NCBI GenBank assembly: GCA_965228165.1
Contig: CBDDHB010000003.1
Coordinates: 1,889,024-1,953,023 of the forward strand
Reading direction: 5' to 3'
Origin: Oleispirillum sp965228165
Lineage (GTDB): Bacteria > Pseudomonadota > Alphaproteobacteria > Rhodospirillales > Rhodospirillaceae
Length of the DNA stretch: 64,000 nucleotides
How positions within the stretch are numbered: the first letter of the stretch is position 1; every line of letters begins with the position of its first letter. Shown piece after piece: positions 8,817-19,036 of this stretch. The notes beneath the pieces are model-generated. The model did not search any database, had not been told where the DNA came from, and worked only from the letters and a program-made list of their open reading frames with translations. The translations under genes were made by a program, and so were the position numbers.

Positions 8817-9473
8817 ATGTCCGCAAAAGCGAAGTTCGCCGTCGTCCTCTCCGGCTGCGGGGTCTATGACGGTTCGGAAATCCACGAAGCGGTTCTGACC
8901 CTGCTCGCCATCGACCGGGCGGGCGGAACCTATCAGTGCTTCGCCCCCGACGTGCCGCAGATGCACGTGATCAACCACGTTCTCGGCGCGCCCACCGACG
9001 GGACCCGCAACGTCCTGGTCGAATCGGCGCGCATCGCGCGCGGCGCGATCCTGCCGCTGTCGCAGTACGATCCCGCCGACTTCGACGCGCTGATCTTCCC
9101 CGGCGGCTTCGGCGCGGCGAAGAACCTGTGCGGTTTCGCGGTGGACGGCCCGAACTGCTCGGTCGATCCCGACGTGGCGAAGGCGGTGCTCGATACCCAC
9201 GCGGCGAAGAAGCCGATCGGCGCCCTGTGCATCGCCCCCGCCCTGATCGCCAGGATTCTGGGCGGGGTGGAGGTCACCATCGGCGACGACGCGGGCACCG
9301 CCGACGCGATCGCCGCGATGGGCGGCAAGCACCGGACCCGAGGCCATGGCGAGGTCTGCATCGACCCGGTCAACAAGGTGGTGAGCACCCCCTGCTACAT
9401 GCTCAACGCCAGCATCGGCCAGATCGCCGATGGCGCGGCGGCGGCGGTGGCGGCGCTGTTGAAGCTGGTGTAG
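8817..9473 (+). CDS. elbB: Glyoxalase/isoprenoid biosynthesis protein ElbB
   Basis: This 218-residue protein belongs to the DJ-1/PfpI superfamily (ES1/ElbB group), reported to have glyoxalase activity and linked genetically to isoprenoid metabolism. Motifs visible are VLSGCGVYDGSEIHEAV, FPGGFGAAKNLC and the nucleophile elbow GALCIAPALIA. A GAGGAGA ribosome-binding site precedes the ATG at 8817. It is transcribed divergently from the carboxypeptidase gene. Confidence 0.93.
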   Translation: MSAKAKFAVVLSGCGVYDGSEIHEAVLTLLAIDRAGGTYQCFAPDVPQMHVINHVLGAPTDGTRNVLVESARIARGAILPLSQYDPADFDALIFPGGFGAAKNLCGFAVDGPNCSVDPDVAKAVLDTHAAKKPIGALCIAPALIARILGGVEVTIGDDAGTADAIAAMGGKHRTRGHGEVCIDPVNKVVSTPCYMLNASIGQIADGAAAAVAALLKLV

Positions 9474-9484
9474 GGCGTGGACGG

Positions 9485-10008
9485 TCACGCCGTCCGCCGC
9501 CGTTGCCGCATCAGGCGGACGACGGTGATCAGGTTGGCGGCGGCGATGCAGAGTTCCAGGGCCGAACCGCCGATCGATCCGGCGATCAGGTTGGCGGCGA
9601 AAACGATGCCGGAGGCCGCGATCAGGGTCAGGCGCAACGGAATGCCGGACAGTTTCATCACCGCCACGGTGCCGAGGCACCATCCCGTCACCGGCAGCCA
9701 GTCGATCGCCGTCTTCGCGCCGATCGCGCCGACGCCGAGGGTCAGGCCGACGAACAGCCAGACCAGCCAGGCGGCGGGGGCGTGGGCCGGGCGGCGATCG
9801 CGGAACGGACCGAGGCGATGGCGGCGCTGCCCGCCGCGATGTTCTGTCCCAGCATCAGATAGCGCAGGGCATAGACCAGGGTCTGCGCCGCGTTGAGGCT
9901 CTTCAGGCGGCGGTCGTTCTTCTGCAAGAAGGCGACGACGCCGAGCACGAAGGCGGCGTAGCCGACGATCTGCGAAGGCGCGAAGGGATCGGGTAGGGCT
10001 GGGGACAC
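9485..10008 (-). pseudogene. YgjV-family inner membrane protein, frameshifted
   Basis: Two minus-strand reading frames join into one YgjV-like protein. The first starts at GTG 10008 (VSPALPDPF, then FAPSQIVGYAAFVLGVVAF and YLMLGQNIAAGS) and goes out of frame near 9790. The second continues with AHAPAAWLVWLFVGLTLGVG, AIDWLPVTGWCLGTVAV and ends at 9485. Adding one base within the GG run near 9790 gives exactly 175 codons with several hydrophobic segments and no internal stop. Members are uncharacterised multi-spanning inner-membrane proteins. It may be a real loss or a one-base sequence error. A ribosome-binding site (CAGGAAA) precedes the GTG. Confidence 0.72.
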
Positions 10009-10100
10009 GGTGGGGTTTCCTGGGGGGCGGAAAGGCCGGACCCTACAGCCTTCCGGGGTTTCCGCCAAGGGGGGATCGGAGGACGGCCGAACCGGGGGCG

Positions 10101-10129
10101 TTGTCACAAAACCATAACCTTGCGTTCAC
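10101..10129 (+). promoter_or_regulatory. Candidate Pho box upstream of pstS
   Basis: Three 7-base units begin at 10101 (TTGTCAC), 10112 (CCATAAC) and 10123 (CGTTCAC), exactly 11 bases apart, as in PhoB-binding arrays. The first matches the consensus CTGTCAT at 5 of 7 positions; the others are weaker (3 and 4 of 7). It lies about 110 bases before the pstS start. The spacing and location are the main support. Confidence 0.5.
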
Positions 10130-10237
10130 AAATGCGTCGCCGTCGCGGGGTAACTTGACCCTGCGGCCAGCGCCGGGGAAGTCCCGGTCGTGGTCGGTTC
10201 GATATTCGCAAAACCCCTCTGACCGGAGGCATTAGCC

Positions 10238-11275
10238 GTGATGAAGCGTACCCTTGCCGTCGCCGCCGTCGCGACGGTCGCTTTCGCCGGTGCGGCCGAA
10301 GCCCGCGACCAGATCCGCATCGTCGGGTCGTCGACGGTGTTCCCGTTCGCGTCCAAGGTCGTCGAGCAGTTCGGCAAGACCACCTCGTTCAAGACCCCGG
10401 TGATCGAATCCACGGGTTCGGGCGGCGGCTTCAAGCTGTTCTGCGCCGGCGTCGGCGTCGATCACCCCGACATCACCAACGCGTCCCGCGCGATCAAGTC
10501 CTCCGAAGTCGAGACCTGCGCCAAGAACGGCGTCACCAAGGTCACCGAGATCACCATCGGCTTCGACGGCATCGTCGTCGCCAACGCCAAGAACGGCCCG
10601 GCCTTCGACGTCACCCTGAAGGATCTGTACCTCGCCCTGGCGAAGACGGTTCCGGACCCGAAGGGCGGCGACAAGCTGATCCCCAATCCCTACAAGACCT
10701 GGAAGGACGTGAATCCGGCCCTTCCCGCCAACGCCATCGAAGTGCTGGGGTCGCCGCCTACCTCGGGCACCCGCGACGCCTTCACCGAGCTGGTGATGGA
10801 CGTCGGTTGCGAGACCTTCCCCTTCATCAAGGAGATGGCCAAGACCGACAAGAAGGCGTTCAAGGCCGCCTGCCAGTCGGTGCGCGAGGACGGGGCCTAC
10901 ATCGAAGCCGGCGAGAACGACACCCTGATCGTCAACAAGCTGGTGGAAAACCCGAAGACCCTCGGCATCTTCGGCTTCTCGTTCCTCGACCAGAACGCCG
11001 ACAAGATCAAGGGCGCGAAGATCGGCGGCGTGGCGCCGACCTTCGAGGGCATCTCTTCCGCCAAGTATCCGGTGTCCCGCTCGCTGTACTTCTACGTCAA
11101 GGGCGCGCACGTCGGCGTGATCCCGGGGATCAAGGAATACGTCGCCACCTTCACCTCGGAAGCCGCCATGGGTCCCGACGGTTATCTGGCGCAGATCGGC
11201 CCGATCCCGCTGCCCGCCGATGCCCGCAAGAAGGTCTCGGAAGCCGGCAAGGCCCTGCCGCACAACGTGAAGTAA
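10238..11275 (+). CDS. pstS: Phosphate ABC transporter, periplasmic phosphate-binding protein
   Basis: PstS captures inorganic phosphate in the periplasm and delivers it to the PstCA permease. The 345-residue precursor has a signal peptide of about 22 residues ending AAEA before RDQIRIVG. Ligand loops are visible as GSSTVFPF, STGSGGGF, ASRAIKSSE and PTSGTRDAF. It heads the pst cluster and is preceded by a candidate Pho box. A GC-rich hairpin separates it from pstC, which would let pstS mRNA accumulate above the permease message. Confidence 0.96.
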   Translation: MMKRTLAVAAVATVAFAGAAEARDQIRIVGSSTVFPFASKVVEQFGKTTSFKTPVIESTGSGGGFKLFCAGVGVDHPDITNASRAIKSSEVETCAKNGVTKVTEITIGFDGIVVANAKNGPAFDVTLKDLYLALAKTVPDPKGGDKLIPNPYKTWKDVNPALPANAIEVLGSPPTSGTRDAFTELVMDVGCETFPFIKEMAKTDKKAFKAACQSVREDGAYIEAGENDTLIVNKLVENPKTLGIFGFSFLDQNADKIKGAKIGGVAPTFEGISSAKYPVSRSLYFYVKGAHVGVIPGIKEYVATFTSEAAMGPDGYLAQIGPIPLPADARKKVSEAGKALPHNVK

Positions 11276-11301
11276 GCCGGACTTCCGGCGTTTCATCCGG
11301 C

Positions 11302-11327
11302 GCCGCCGCCCGCGATCGGGCGGCGGC
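11302..11327 (+). terminator. Intercistronic hairpin between pstS and pstC
   Basis: A perfect 11-base-pair all-GC stem with a four-base loop lies 26 bases after the pstS stop. The bases after it are GG then TTTC, not a long T-tract. A partial terminator or an mRNA 3'-end stabiliser is more likely than a full stop. Such hairpins after binding-protein genes typically raise the binding protein above the permease. Confidence 0.6.
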
Positions 11328-11440
11328 GGTTTCCTGAAAGAACCGGGCGCGGTTCCCGGCAGGGGTTTGACCGTGCCGATAGTGCCGTATAATCGCCCAC
11401 CGCCGGGGCCGTTCCCGGCCTTTTGCGACGAGGCCCGTTG

Positions 11441-12823
11441 ATGCCGTTCAGTGTGCTGCTGCTGGTTCTGGCCGGACTTTCGGTGATTGCCTATCGTTTC
11501 GGGACGACCCGCGCCCGCGCCGTGTCGCCGGGACGGCAGGCCGATCTGCACTCCCGCCCGATGTATCACGGTCTTTACGTCGCCATCTGGTGCGGCATCC
11601 CGGCGCTGCTGGTGGCGGTGACCTGGGTGGCGCTGCAACCGATCCTGGTCAAGGGGCTGGTCTTGGGCGGTTTGCCCGACGCCTATGCCGCCCTGCCCGA
11701 GTCGCGCCTGAATCTGATCTGGAACGATATTCGCAATCTCGCCCTGGGCGACGTGGTGCGCGCCGATCCCGCGCCCGAAATCCAGGCCGCGGCGGAAATC
11801 TTCCGCCGGTTGCACACCATCGGCAGCGCCGCCCTGGCGGTCCTGTGCCTGCTGGCCGCGCCGTTGGCGGCGCGCTTCGCGCTGAAGCGCATCCGCATCG
11901 ATCTGCGCGCCCGCAATCGGGTCGAATCGGTGATCACGGTGTTCCTGGTGGCGAGTTCGCTGGTCGCGATCTTCACCACCGTCGGCATCGTCCTGTCGCT
12001 GCTGTTCGAATCCTTGCGGTTCTTCGCCAAGGTGCCGGTGCTCGATTTCCTCTTCGGCCTGCACTGGAGCCCGCAGACCGCGCTGCGCGCCGATCAGGTG
12101 GGCAGTTCCGGCTCCTTCGGCGCGGTGCCGCTGTTCTCCGGCACCCTGCTGATCAGTTTGATCTCGATGTGCGTCGCGGTGCCGGTCGGCCTGATGTCGG
12201 CGATCTATATGTCCGAATACGCCCACCGCAAGTTCCGCGCCGTCGCCAAGCCGCTTCTGGAGGTTCTGGCGGGGATTCCCACCGTGGTCTACGGCTTTTT
12301 CGCCGCGCTGACCGTCGCCCCCTTCATCCGCCGTCTGGGCGAAAGCATGGGCCTGTCCGTCGCCTCGGAAAGCGCGCTCGCCGCCGGGCTGGTGATGGGG
12401 GTGATGATCATTCCCTTCGTCTCCTCGATTTCCGACGACGTGATCAACGCGGTGCCGCAGGCGATGCGCGACGGCGCCTATGCCCTGGGCGCGACCAAGT
12501 CGGAAACCATCCGCAACGTGGTGGTTCCGGCGGCGCTGCCCGGCATCGTCGGCGGCGTGCTTCTGGCGGTTTCCCGCGCCATCGGCGAAACGATGATCGT
12601 GGTGATGGCCGCCGGCCTGTCCGCCAACCTGTCGTTCAATCCCCTGGACGCGGTGACCACGGTGACGGTGCAGATCGTCACCCTTCTGACCGGCGACCAG
12701 GAATTCGACAGCGCCAAGACGCTGGCCGCCTTCGCCCTGGGCCTGGTGCTGTTCTGCGTCACCCTGGGGCTCAACATCTTCGCGCTGCATGTCGTCCGGA
12801 AGTATAGGGAACAATATGAGTGA
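11441..12823 (+). CDS. pstC: Phosphate ABC transporter permease PstC
   Basis: PstC pairs with PstA to form the inner-membrane phosphate channel. This is the long form (460 residues), with extra N-terminal membrane segments before the BPD transporter domain in the C-terminal half. The EAA-type loop contacting PstB reads GAYALGATKSETIRNVVVP, and PVGLMSAIYMSEYA and LAGIPTVVYGFF are typical PstC segments. The ATG at 11441 was preferred over an upstream TTG at 11423 because GACGAGG sits at proper spacing. The 3' end overlaps the pstA start by eight bases. Confidence 0.94.
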   Translation: MPFSVLLLVLAGLSVIAYRFGTTRARAVSPGRQADLHSRPMYHGLYVAIWCGIPALLVAVTWVALQPILVKGLVLGGLPDAYAALPESRLNLIWNDIRNLALGDVVRADPAPEIQAAAEIFRRLHTIGSAALAVLCLLAAPLAARFALKRIRIDLRARNRVESVITVFLVASSLVAIFTTVGIVLSLLFESLRFFAKVPVLDFLFGLHWSPQTALRADQVGSSGSFGAVPLFSGTLLISLISMCVAVPVGLMSAIYMSEYAHRKFRAVAKPLLEVLAGIPTVVYGFFAALTVAPFIRRLGESMGLSVASESALAAGLVMGVMIIPFVSSISDDVINAVPQAMRDGAYALGATKSETIRNVVVPAALPGIVGGVLLAVSRAIGETMIVVMAAGLSANLSFNPLDAVTTVTVQIVTLLTGDQEFDSAKTLAAFALGLVLFCVTLGLNIFALHVVRKYREQYE

Positions 12824-14126
12824 GATGACCATGGATACGCCGAAGGGCGGCGCCCGCGCCCGCGCCCTGGTGGCGGCGGGAATCTCCCGGCGCTATCGTG
12901 CGGAACGCCGCTTCCGCGTCTGCGGGCTGGTGGCGATCGTTTCGGCGTTGGCCTTCATGGTGCTGCTGTTCGTCAGCATCGTTGGCAAGGGCTATACCGC
13001 CTTCGTCCAGACCGAGATCCTCCTGCCGATCCAGTTCGAGGTCGCGGTGATCGATCCGCAGGGCCTGCGCGACGCCGCCGAAATGCGCGCCGCCAACTAT
13101 GGCAAGCTGTATCGCGATGGCATCCAGTCCCTGTTCCCCGACGTGGAAACCCGCCAGGACCGCCGCCTGCTCAACGGCCTGGTGTCCTCGGGCGCGACCT
13201 TTGAAATCCGCGACGCGGTGGTCGCCAAGCCGGAACTGATCGGCAAAAGCCAGGAGGTCTGGGTTCCCGCCTCGGACGACGTCGATATGCTGGTCAAGGG
13301 GCACATCGACCGCACCCTGCCCGAGGGCGAACGCCGCATGTCGGACAAGGAAATCGCCTGGCTCGACGCCCTGGCCGCGCAGGGCCGGATCGAGACCCGC
13401 CTCAACTGGCGCTTCTTCACCCAGGGCGATTCCCGCGAACCGGAGCTGTCGGGCATCTGGGGGGGCGGTGACCGGCTCGTTCCTGACCATGCTGGTGACC
13501 CTGGCCCTGTCCTTCCCGTTGGGCGTCGCCACCGCCGTCTACCTTGAGGAATTCGCCCCGAAGAACCGCTGGACCGACATCATCGAGGTCAACATCAACA
13601 ATCTCGCGGCGATTCCCTCGATCGTCTTCGGTCTGCTCGGCCTCGCGGTGTTCCTGCAATTCTTCGGTCTGCCGCGCTCCGCTCCGGTGGTCGGCGGTCT
13701 GGTCCTGACCCTGATGACCCTGCCCACCATCATCATCGCTTCCCGCGTCTCGCTTAAGTCGGTGCCCCCTCGATCCGCGAGGCGGCCTTGGGCCTCGGCG
13801 CCTCGAAGATGCAGATGGTGACCAACGACGTGCTGCCGCTCGCCATGCCGGGCATCCTGACCGGCACCATCATCGGCATGGGTCGGGCGTTGGGCGAGAC
13901 CGCGCCCTTGCTGATGATCGGCATGGTCGCCTTCATCGTCGACATTCCCGGCAGCTTCACCGATCCCGCCACGGTGCTGCCGGTGCAAATCTACATCTGG
14001 GCGGATTCCGCCGAGCGCGCCTTCGTCGAGCGGACGTCGGCGGCGATCATCGTGCTTCTGACCTTCCTGATCATTATGAACGCCGCCGCGGTTTACTTGC
14101 GCAGCAAGTTCGAAAGGCGGTGGTAG
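12816..14126 (+). pseudogene. pstA: Phosphate ABC transporter permease PstA, two frameshifts
   Basis: Three consecutive frames together give one PstA. The first runs from ATG 12816 to about 13460 (SGIWG). The second covers VTGSFLTMLVTLALSFPLG to RVSLKSVP near 13770. The third resumes at about REAALGLGASKMQ, the EAA loop that contacts PstB, and ends at 14126. Removing one G from the seven-G run near 13460 and adding one C to the five-C run near 13767 restores exactly 437 codons, normal for the long alphaproteobacterial form. The changes offset each other, but the middle third is out of frame as written, so the gene is either broken or misread. It sits between intact pstC and pstB. Confidence 0.85.
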
Positions 14127-14127
14127 A

Positions 14128-14961
14128 ATGGAGACCGCGACCTTGCGTGACACGAAGCAGACCCTGTCGGATATCCGGCCCCTGGAAGGAGAGACCGCGC
14201 AGATGGCGGCGAAGATCGAGGCGCGTCTGACCAACGTCCACTACGGCGACAAGCACGCGCTGAAGGACGTCACGCTCGACATCCGCGAGGGCGAGGTGAC
14301 CTCGTTCATCGGCCCGTCGGGCTGCGGCAAATCGACCTTCCTGCGTTGCCTCAACCGGATGAACGACACCATCGACGGCTGCCGGGTTTCCGGCACGGTG
14401 ATGATGGACGGCGAGGACATCTACGATCCGAAAATCGACGTGGTGCAACTGCGCGCCCGCGTCGGCATGGTGTTCCAGAAGCCCAACCCGTTCCCGAAGT
14501 CGATCTACGACAACATCGCCTATGGTCCGCGCATCCACGGTTTGGCCGCGAACAAGGACGAACTGGACGAGATCGTCCTCACCAGCCTGGAGAAGGCGGG
14601 CCTGTTGGCCGAGGTCAAGGACCGCATGGAGGCTCCGGGCACCGGCCTGTCCGGCGGCCAGCAGCAGCGCCTGTGTATCGCCCGCGCCATCGCGGTCAGC
14701 CCCGAGGTGATTCTGATGGACGAGCCGTGCTCGGCCCTGGACCCCATCGCCACCGCGAAGATCGAGGAACTGATCGACGAACTGCGCGAGAACTTCACCA
14801 TCGTCATCGTCACCCACTCGATGCAGCAGGCGGCCCGCGTGTCGCAGCGCACCGCCTTTTTCCACCTGGGCGAACTGATCGAGGTCGGCGACACCGAGCA
14901 GATTTTCACCAACCCCAAGCACAAGCTGACGCAGGGGTACATCACCGGCCGCTTCGGTTGA
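14128..14961 (+). CDS. pstB: Phosphate ABC transporter ATP-binding protein PstB
   Basis: PstB is the ATPase of the phosphate importer. The 277-residue protein has Walker A GPSGCGKST, the Q-loop region VFQKPNPFPKSI, signature LSGGQQQRL, Walker B VILMDEP and the switch histidine in IVTHSM. It starts two bases after the pstA stop. The next gene is phoB, 16 bases on; phoU, which commonly follows pstB, is absent here. Confidence 0.97.
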   Translation: METATLRDTKQTLSDIRPLEGETAQMAAKIEARLTNVHYGDKHALKDVTLDIREGEVTSFIGPSGCGKSTFLRCLNRMNDTIDGCRVSGTVMMDGEDIYDPKIDVVQLRARVGMVFQKPNPFPKSIYDNIAYGPRIHGLAANKDELDEIVLTSLEKAGLLAEVKDRMEAPGTGLSGGQQQRLCIARAIAVSPEVILMDEPCSALDPIATAKIEELIDELRENFTIVIVTHSMQQAARVSQRTAFFHLGELIEVGDTEQIFTNPKHKLTQGYITGRFG

Positions 14962-14977
14962 CGGAGGATCCAACGCA

Positions 14978-15480
14978 ATGAAGCCGATGATCATGGTCGT
15001 GGAGGACGAGGCCGCCCTCGTCACCGTGTTGCGCTATAACCTGGAAAAGGAAGGCTATCGCGTCTGCGAGGCGACCGACGGCGAGGAAGCGCTGACCGTC
15101 GCCGCCGAGAACGCCCCCGATCTGGTGGTCCTCGACTGGATGCTGCCGATGATGTCGGGGATCGAGGTCTGCCGCCAGTTGCGCCGCAAGCCCCGCCACC
15201 GCGAGGTGCCGATCATCATGCTGACCGCGCGCGGCGAGGAAGGCGACAAGGTGCGCGGCCTCAACACCGGCGCCGACGACTACATGACCAAGCCGTTCTC
15301 GATGCCCGAGCTCTTGGCCCGGGTGCGGGCGTTGTTGCGCCGCTCCGCCGCCTGCGCAAGGCGCTGAACGAGGACGACGGCACCGACGTCATCCGCACGG
15401 TGCGCGCCGCGGGCTATGCCCTGGACCACAAGTTCCCCGCCGAGGCGGAAGCCGCGGGCGGTCTTTCCGCCGCGCTGTAG
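14978..15480 (+). pseudogene. phoB: PhoB-type response regulator with internal deletion
   Basis: The N-terminal 120 residues are an intact receiver domain with acidic residues E9-D10, phospho-acceptor Asp53 (LVVLDWMLP) and the PhoB-typical MLTARGEEGDKVRGL. After RALLRR near 15345 the frame reads SAACARR and stops. In another frame the end of the winged-helix domain follows at once (RLRKALNEDD, then VIRTVRAAGYALDHKF), ending at 15480. Compared with E. coli PhoB about 75 residues are missing, including most of the DNA-binding helices. As written the protein cannot bind DNA. A GGAGG ribosome-binding site precedes the ATG. A real deletion or an assembly collapse would both fit. Confidence 0.85.
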
Positions 15481-15502
15481 GAAGGTTTTCGAATGTCTTG
15501 CG

Positions 15503-15536
15503 CCCGGGGTCGCCTTCGCGCGCCCCCGGGTTTTTT
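15503..15536 (+). terminator. Rho-independent terminator after the pst-phoB cluster
   Basis: Arms CCCGGGG (15503-15509) and CCCCGGG (15524-15530) enclose a GC-rich loop and are followed by six T residues. The hairpin begins 22 bases after the phoB remnant stop. Confidence 0.85.
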
Positions 15537-15608
15537 GTCGGCTTCGCTTCCCTGCCGGAACATTTTGATTTAGCGTGATGTTCGTCGCGCGGGAGTGGTG
15601 GGGACGGG

Positions 15609-17012
<1,404 letters not shown>

Positions 17013-17018
17013 ATTCTA

Positions 17019-17067
17019 CTCGGACGGACGCCTGACGCGGTTTTCCGCGCCATCCGTCTCATCCGAG
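17019..17067. repeat. Nested inverted repeat between convergent genes
   Basis: Three paired segments nest inside each other: CTCGGA with TCCGAG, GACGGA with TCCGTC, and CGCGG with CCGCG around a TTTT loop. The structure lies in the 128-base gap between the sigma-54 activator and the convergent apt gene. It lacks a T-tract but could stop or stabilise transcripts from either side. A second hairpin (17122-17140) directly follows the apt stop on the minus strand. Confidence 0.6.
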
Positions 17068-17140
17068 CGAATTTCCGGAGCATCGGGGGCGTGCCCGTGG
17101 GACGGTCGTCTGGAACGCGCCCATCGGCCTTGTGCCGATG

Positions 17141-17662
17141 TCACTCGTCGTAGGCGGCCAGGGTCACGCAGGGGAAGTCGATCTTTTTCCGTCCCTCCAG
17201 GAACGACAGTTCCAGGATGGTGGCGGCGCCCACCACGTTGCCGCCGACCTGGCGGATCAGGTCCGCCGCCGCGCGCATCGTGCCGCCGGTGGCGAGAAGG
17301 TCGTCCAGGATCACCACCAGCGCGCCGGGTTTCACCGCGTCGGCCTGGATTTCGATGGTGTCGGAGCCGTATTCCAGGTCATAGCGGTAGGGAATGGTCT
17401 TTCCCGGCAGCTTGCCCTTCTTGCGCACCATGAAGAACCCCGATCCCAACTTCAGCGCCAGCGGCGCGGCGACCAGGAAGCCCCGGGATTCGATCCCCGC
17501 CAGGACGTCGGGGTTCCAGGCGCGCACCAGATTGGCCAGGCGGCCCATGGTGATCTGCCAGGCCTCGGCGTTGGCGAGAAGGGTCGAGATGTCATAGAAC
17601 AGGATGCCGGGCTTCGGAAAATCCGGGACCGACCGGATGTACTGCTTGATGTCGATATCCAT
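17141..17662 (-). CDS. apt: Adenine phosphoribosyltransferase
   Basis: Apt salvages adenine to AMP using PRPP. The 173-residue protein has the PRPP-binding motif VVILDDLLATGGTM and the family segments PDFPKPGILFYDI, GIESRGFLVAAPLA and VRKKGKLPG. Length is typical. The gene is monocistronic in this window, convergent with the sigma-54 activator. Confidence 0.96.
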   Translation of the reverse strand: MDIDIKQYIRSVPDFPKPGILFYDISTLLANAEAWQITMGRLANLVRAWNPDVLAGIESRGFLVAAPLALKLGSGFFMVRKKGKLPGKTIPYRYDLEYGSDTIEIQADAVKPGALVVILDDLLATGGTMRAAADLIRQVGGNVVGAATILELSFLEGRKKIDFPCVTLAAYDE

Positions 17663-17805
17663 GCTTGCCCCCCCAGGGCGGATGCGCGCGTTCCCCGCAG
17701 CGCGGAGACAACCGCCGAGAACAATAAAGAAAAGCGCCGCCGATGCAAGATGTCGGGAGGGTGAGCCTATGGCTTTCGACGCCGGAAACCCGGTGTACGG
17801 TTTTT

Positions 17806-17834
17806 TTGGATTGCTTCCGATAAATGGCTATAGT
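17806..17834 (+). promoter_or_regulatory. Candidate sigma-70 promoter for the DUF2336 gene
   Basis: TTGGAT (17806-17811) and TATAGT (17829-17834) are separated by exactly 17 bases, in a locally AT-rich stretch about 60 bases before the gene start. The -10 matches TATAAT at five of six positions; the -35 is weaker. Confidence 0.45.
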
Positions 17835-17892
17835 GTTCAAGGCATAGGGTGTTCGCCCCTGGGCGGCGGACCTGTAGGGAGTATCAGCGGGG

Positions 17893-19017
17893 ATGACTGA
17901 GACCCGCCTGACCGAGAACGACGTTCACAAGTTGTTGGCCGATCCCTCGGGGGAAACCCGCGCGGAAACCGCCGCGAAGCTTGCGATTCAGTTCGATCAG
18001 GGCAACCTCTCGCCATCCGAGCGCGCGATGGCGGAGCAGATTTTCCGCATCATGGTCAAGGACGCCGAGGTTCGCGTGCGCGAGGCTCTGGCGATCAACC
18101 TGAAGGAAAACCCCAACGTTCCGCATGACGTGGCGGTGACCCTGGCCAAGGACGTGGACCAGGTGGCGCTGCCGGTCCTGCGCTTCAGCGAGATTCTCTC
18201 CGACGAGGATCTGGTGCAGATCATCCGCTCCCAGGATCGCGGCAAGCAGAAGGCGATCGCCACGCGCGCGCGGGTGTCCGCCGTCGTCGCCGAGGCGATC
18301 GTCGAGGATGCGGACAAGGAGGCGGTGGTCGCCCTGGTCGCCAACGAAGGCGCCGATCTGACCAAAAAGTCCCTGGACAAGGTGATCGACAAGTACGGCC
18401 AGGACGAGGACGTGCAAAAGCCGATGGTGGCGCGGTCGGCGCTGCCGGTGACCATCGTCGAGCGTTTGGTGCATCAGGTTTCGGAAAACCTGCGCGAACA
18501 CCTGCTGACCCACCATGAAATGCCGCCGTCGATGGCCGCCGACCTGATCCTTCAGGCGCGGGAACGGGCGACCATCGGGCTGTCCACCAATTCCTCCGAG
18601 GACGACGTGGAACGGCTGGTCAACCAGCTTTACAACAACGGTCGCCTGACGCCGTCGATCGTCCTGCGCGCGCTGTGCATGGGCGATACCAAGTTCTTCG
18701 AGTACGCGATGGCGCGCCGCGTCGGCATCCCGGTGATGAACGCCCGCATGTTGATCCACGATTCCGGCGATCTTGGCCTGGAAGGCCTGTACGGAAAGTC
18801 GGGAATGCCGCGCAATTTCTTCCCGGCGGTGAAGGCGGCGATCGCCGTCGCCAAGGAGATGAGCTACGACGGCGAACCGGGCGACCGCGAACGCTATGCC
18901 CGCCGCATGCTGGAACGGGTGCTGACCCAGTACGGCGACCTGGGCGTCGATTTCGACAACGACGACCTAGAATATCTGCTGACCAAGATGAACGGCCTGC
19001 CCGCCACCTCGCACTGA
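17893..19017 (+). CDS. DUF2336 domain-containing protein
   Basis: This is a 374-residue soluble, all-helical protein of the DUF2336 family, found mainly in alphaproteobacteria and of unproven function. It begins with HEAT-like helices (ETRAETAAKLAIQF, DAEVRVREALAINLKENPNVP) and ends with the conserved AVKAAIAVAKEMSYDG and ERYARRMLERVLTQ helices. HEAT-like repeats usually mediate protein contacts. A candidate promoter precedes it and a strong terminator follows, so it is probably its own transcription unit. Confidence 0.9.
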   Translation: MTETRLTENDVHKLLADPSGETRAETAAKLAIQFDQGNLSPSERAMAEQIFRIMVKDAEVRVREALAINLKENPNVPHDVAVTLAKDVDQVALPVLRFSEILSDEDLVQIIRSQDRGKQKAIATRARVSAVVAEAIVEDADKEAVVALVANEGADLTKKSLDKVIDKYGQDEDVQKPMVARSALPVTIVERLVHQVSENLREHLLTHHEMPPSMAADLILQARERATIGLSTNSSEDDVERLVNQLYNNGRLTPSIVLRALCMGDTKFFEYAMARRVGIPVMNARMLIHDSGDLGLEGLYGKSGMPRNFFPAVKAAIAVAKEMSYDGEPGDRERYARRMLERVLTQYGDLGVDFDNDDLEYLLTKMNGLPATSH

Positions 19018-19036
19018 GCGGGAAACCGTCGGCATC

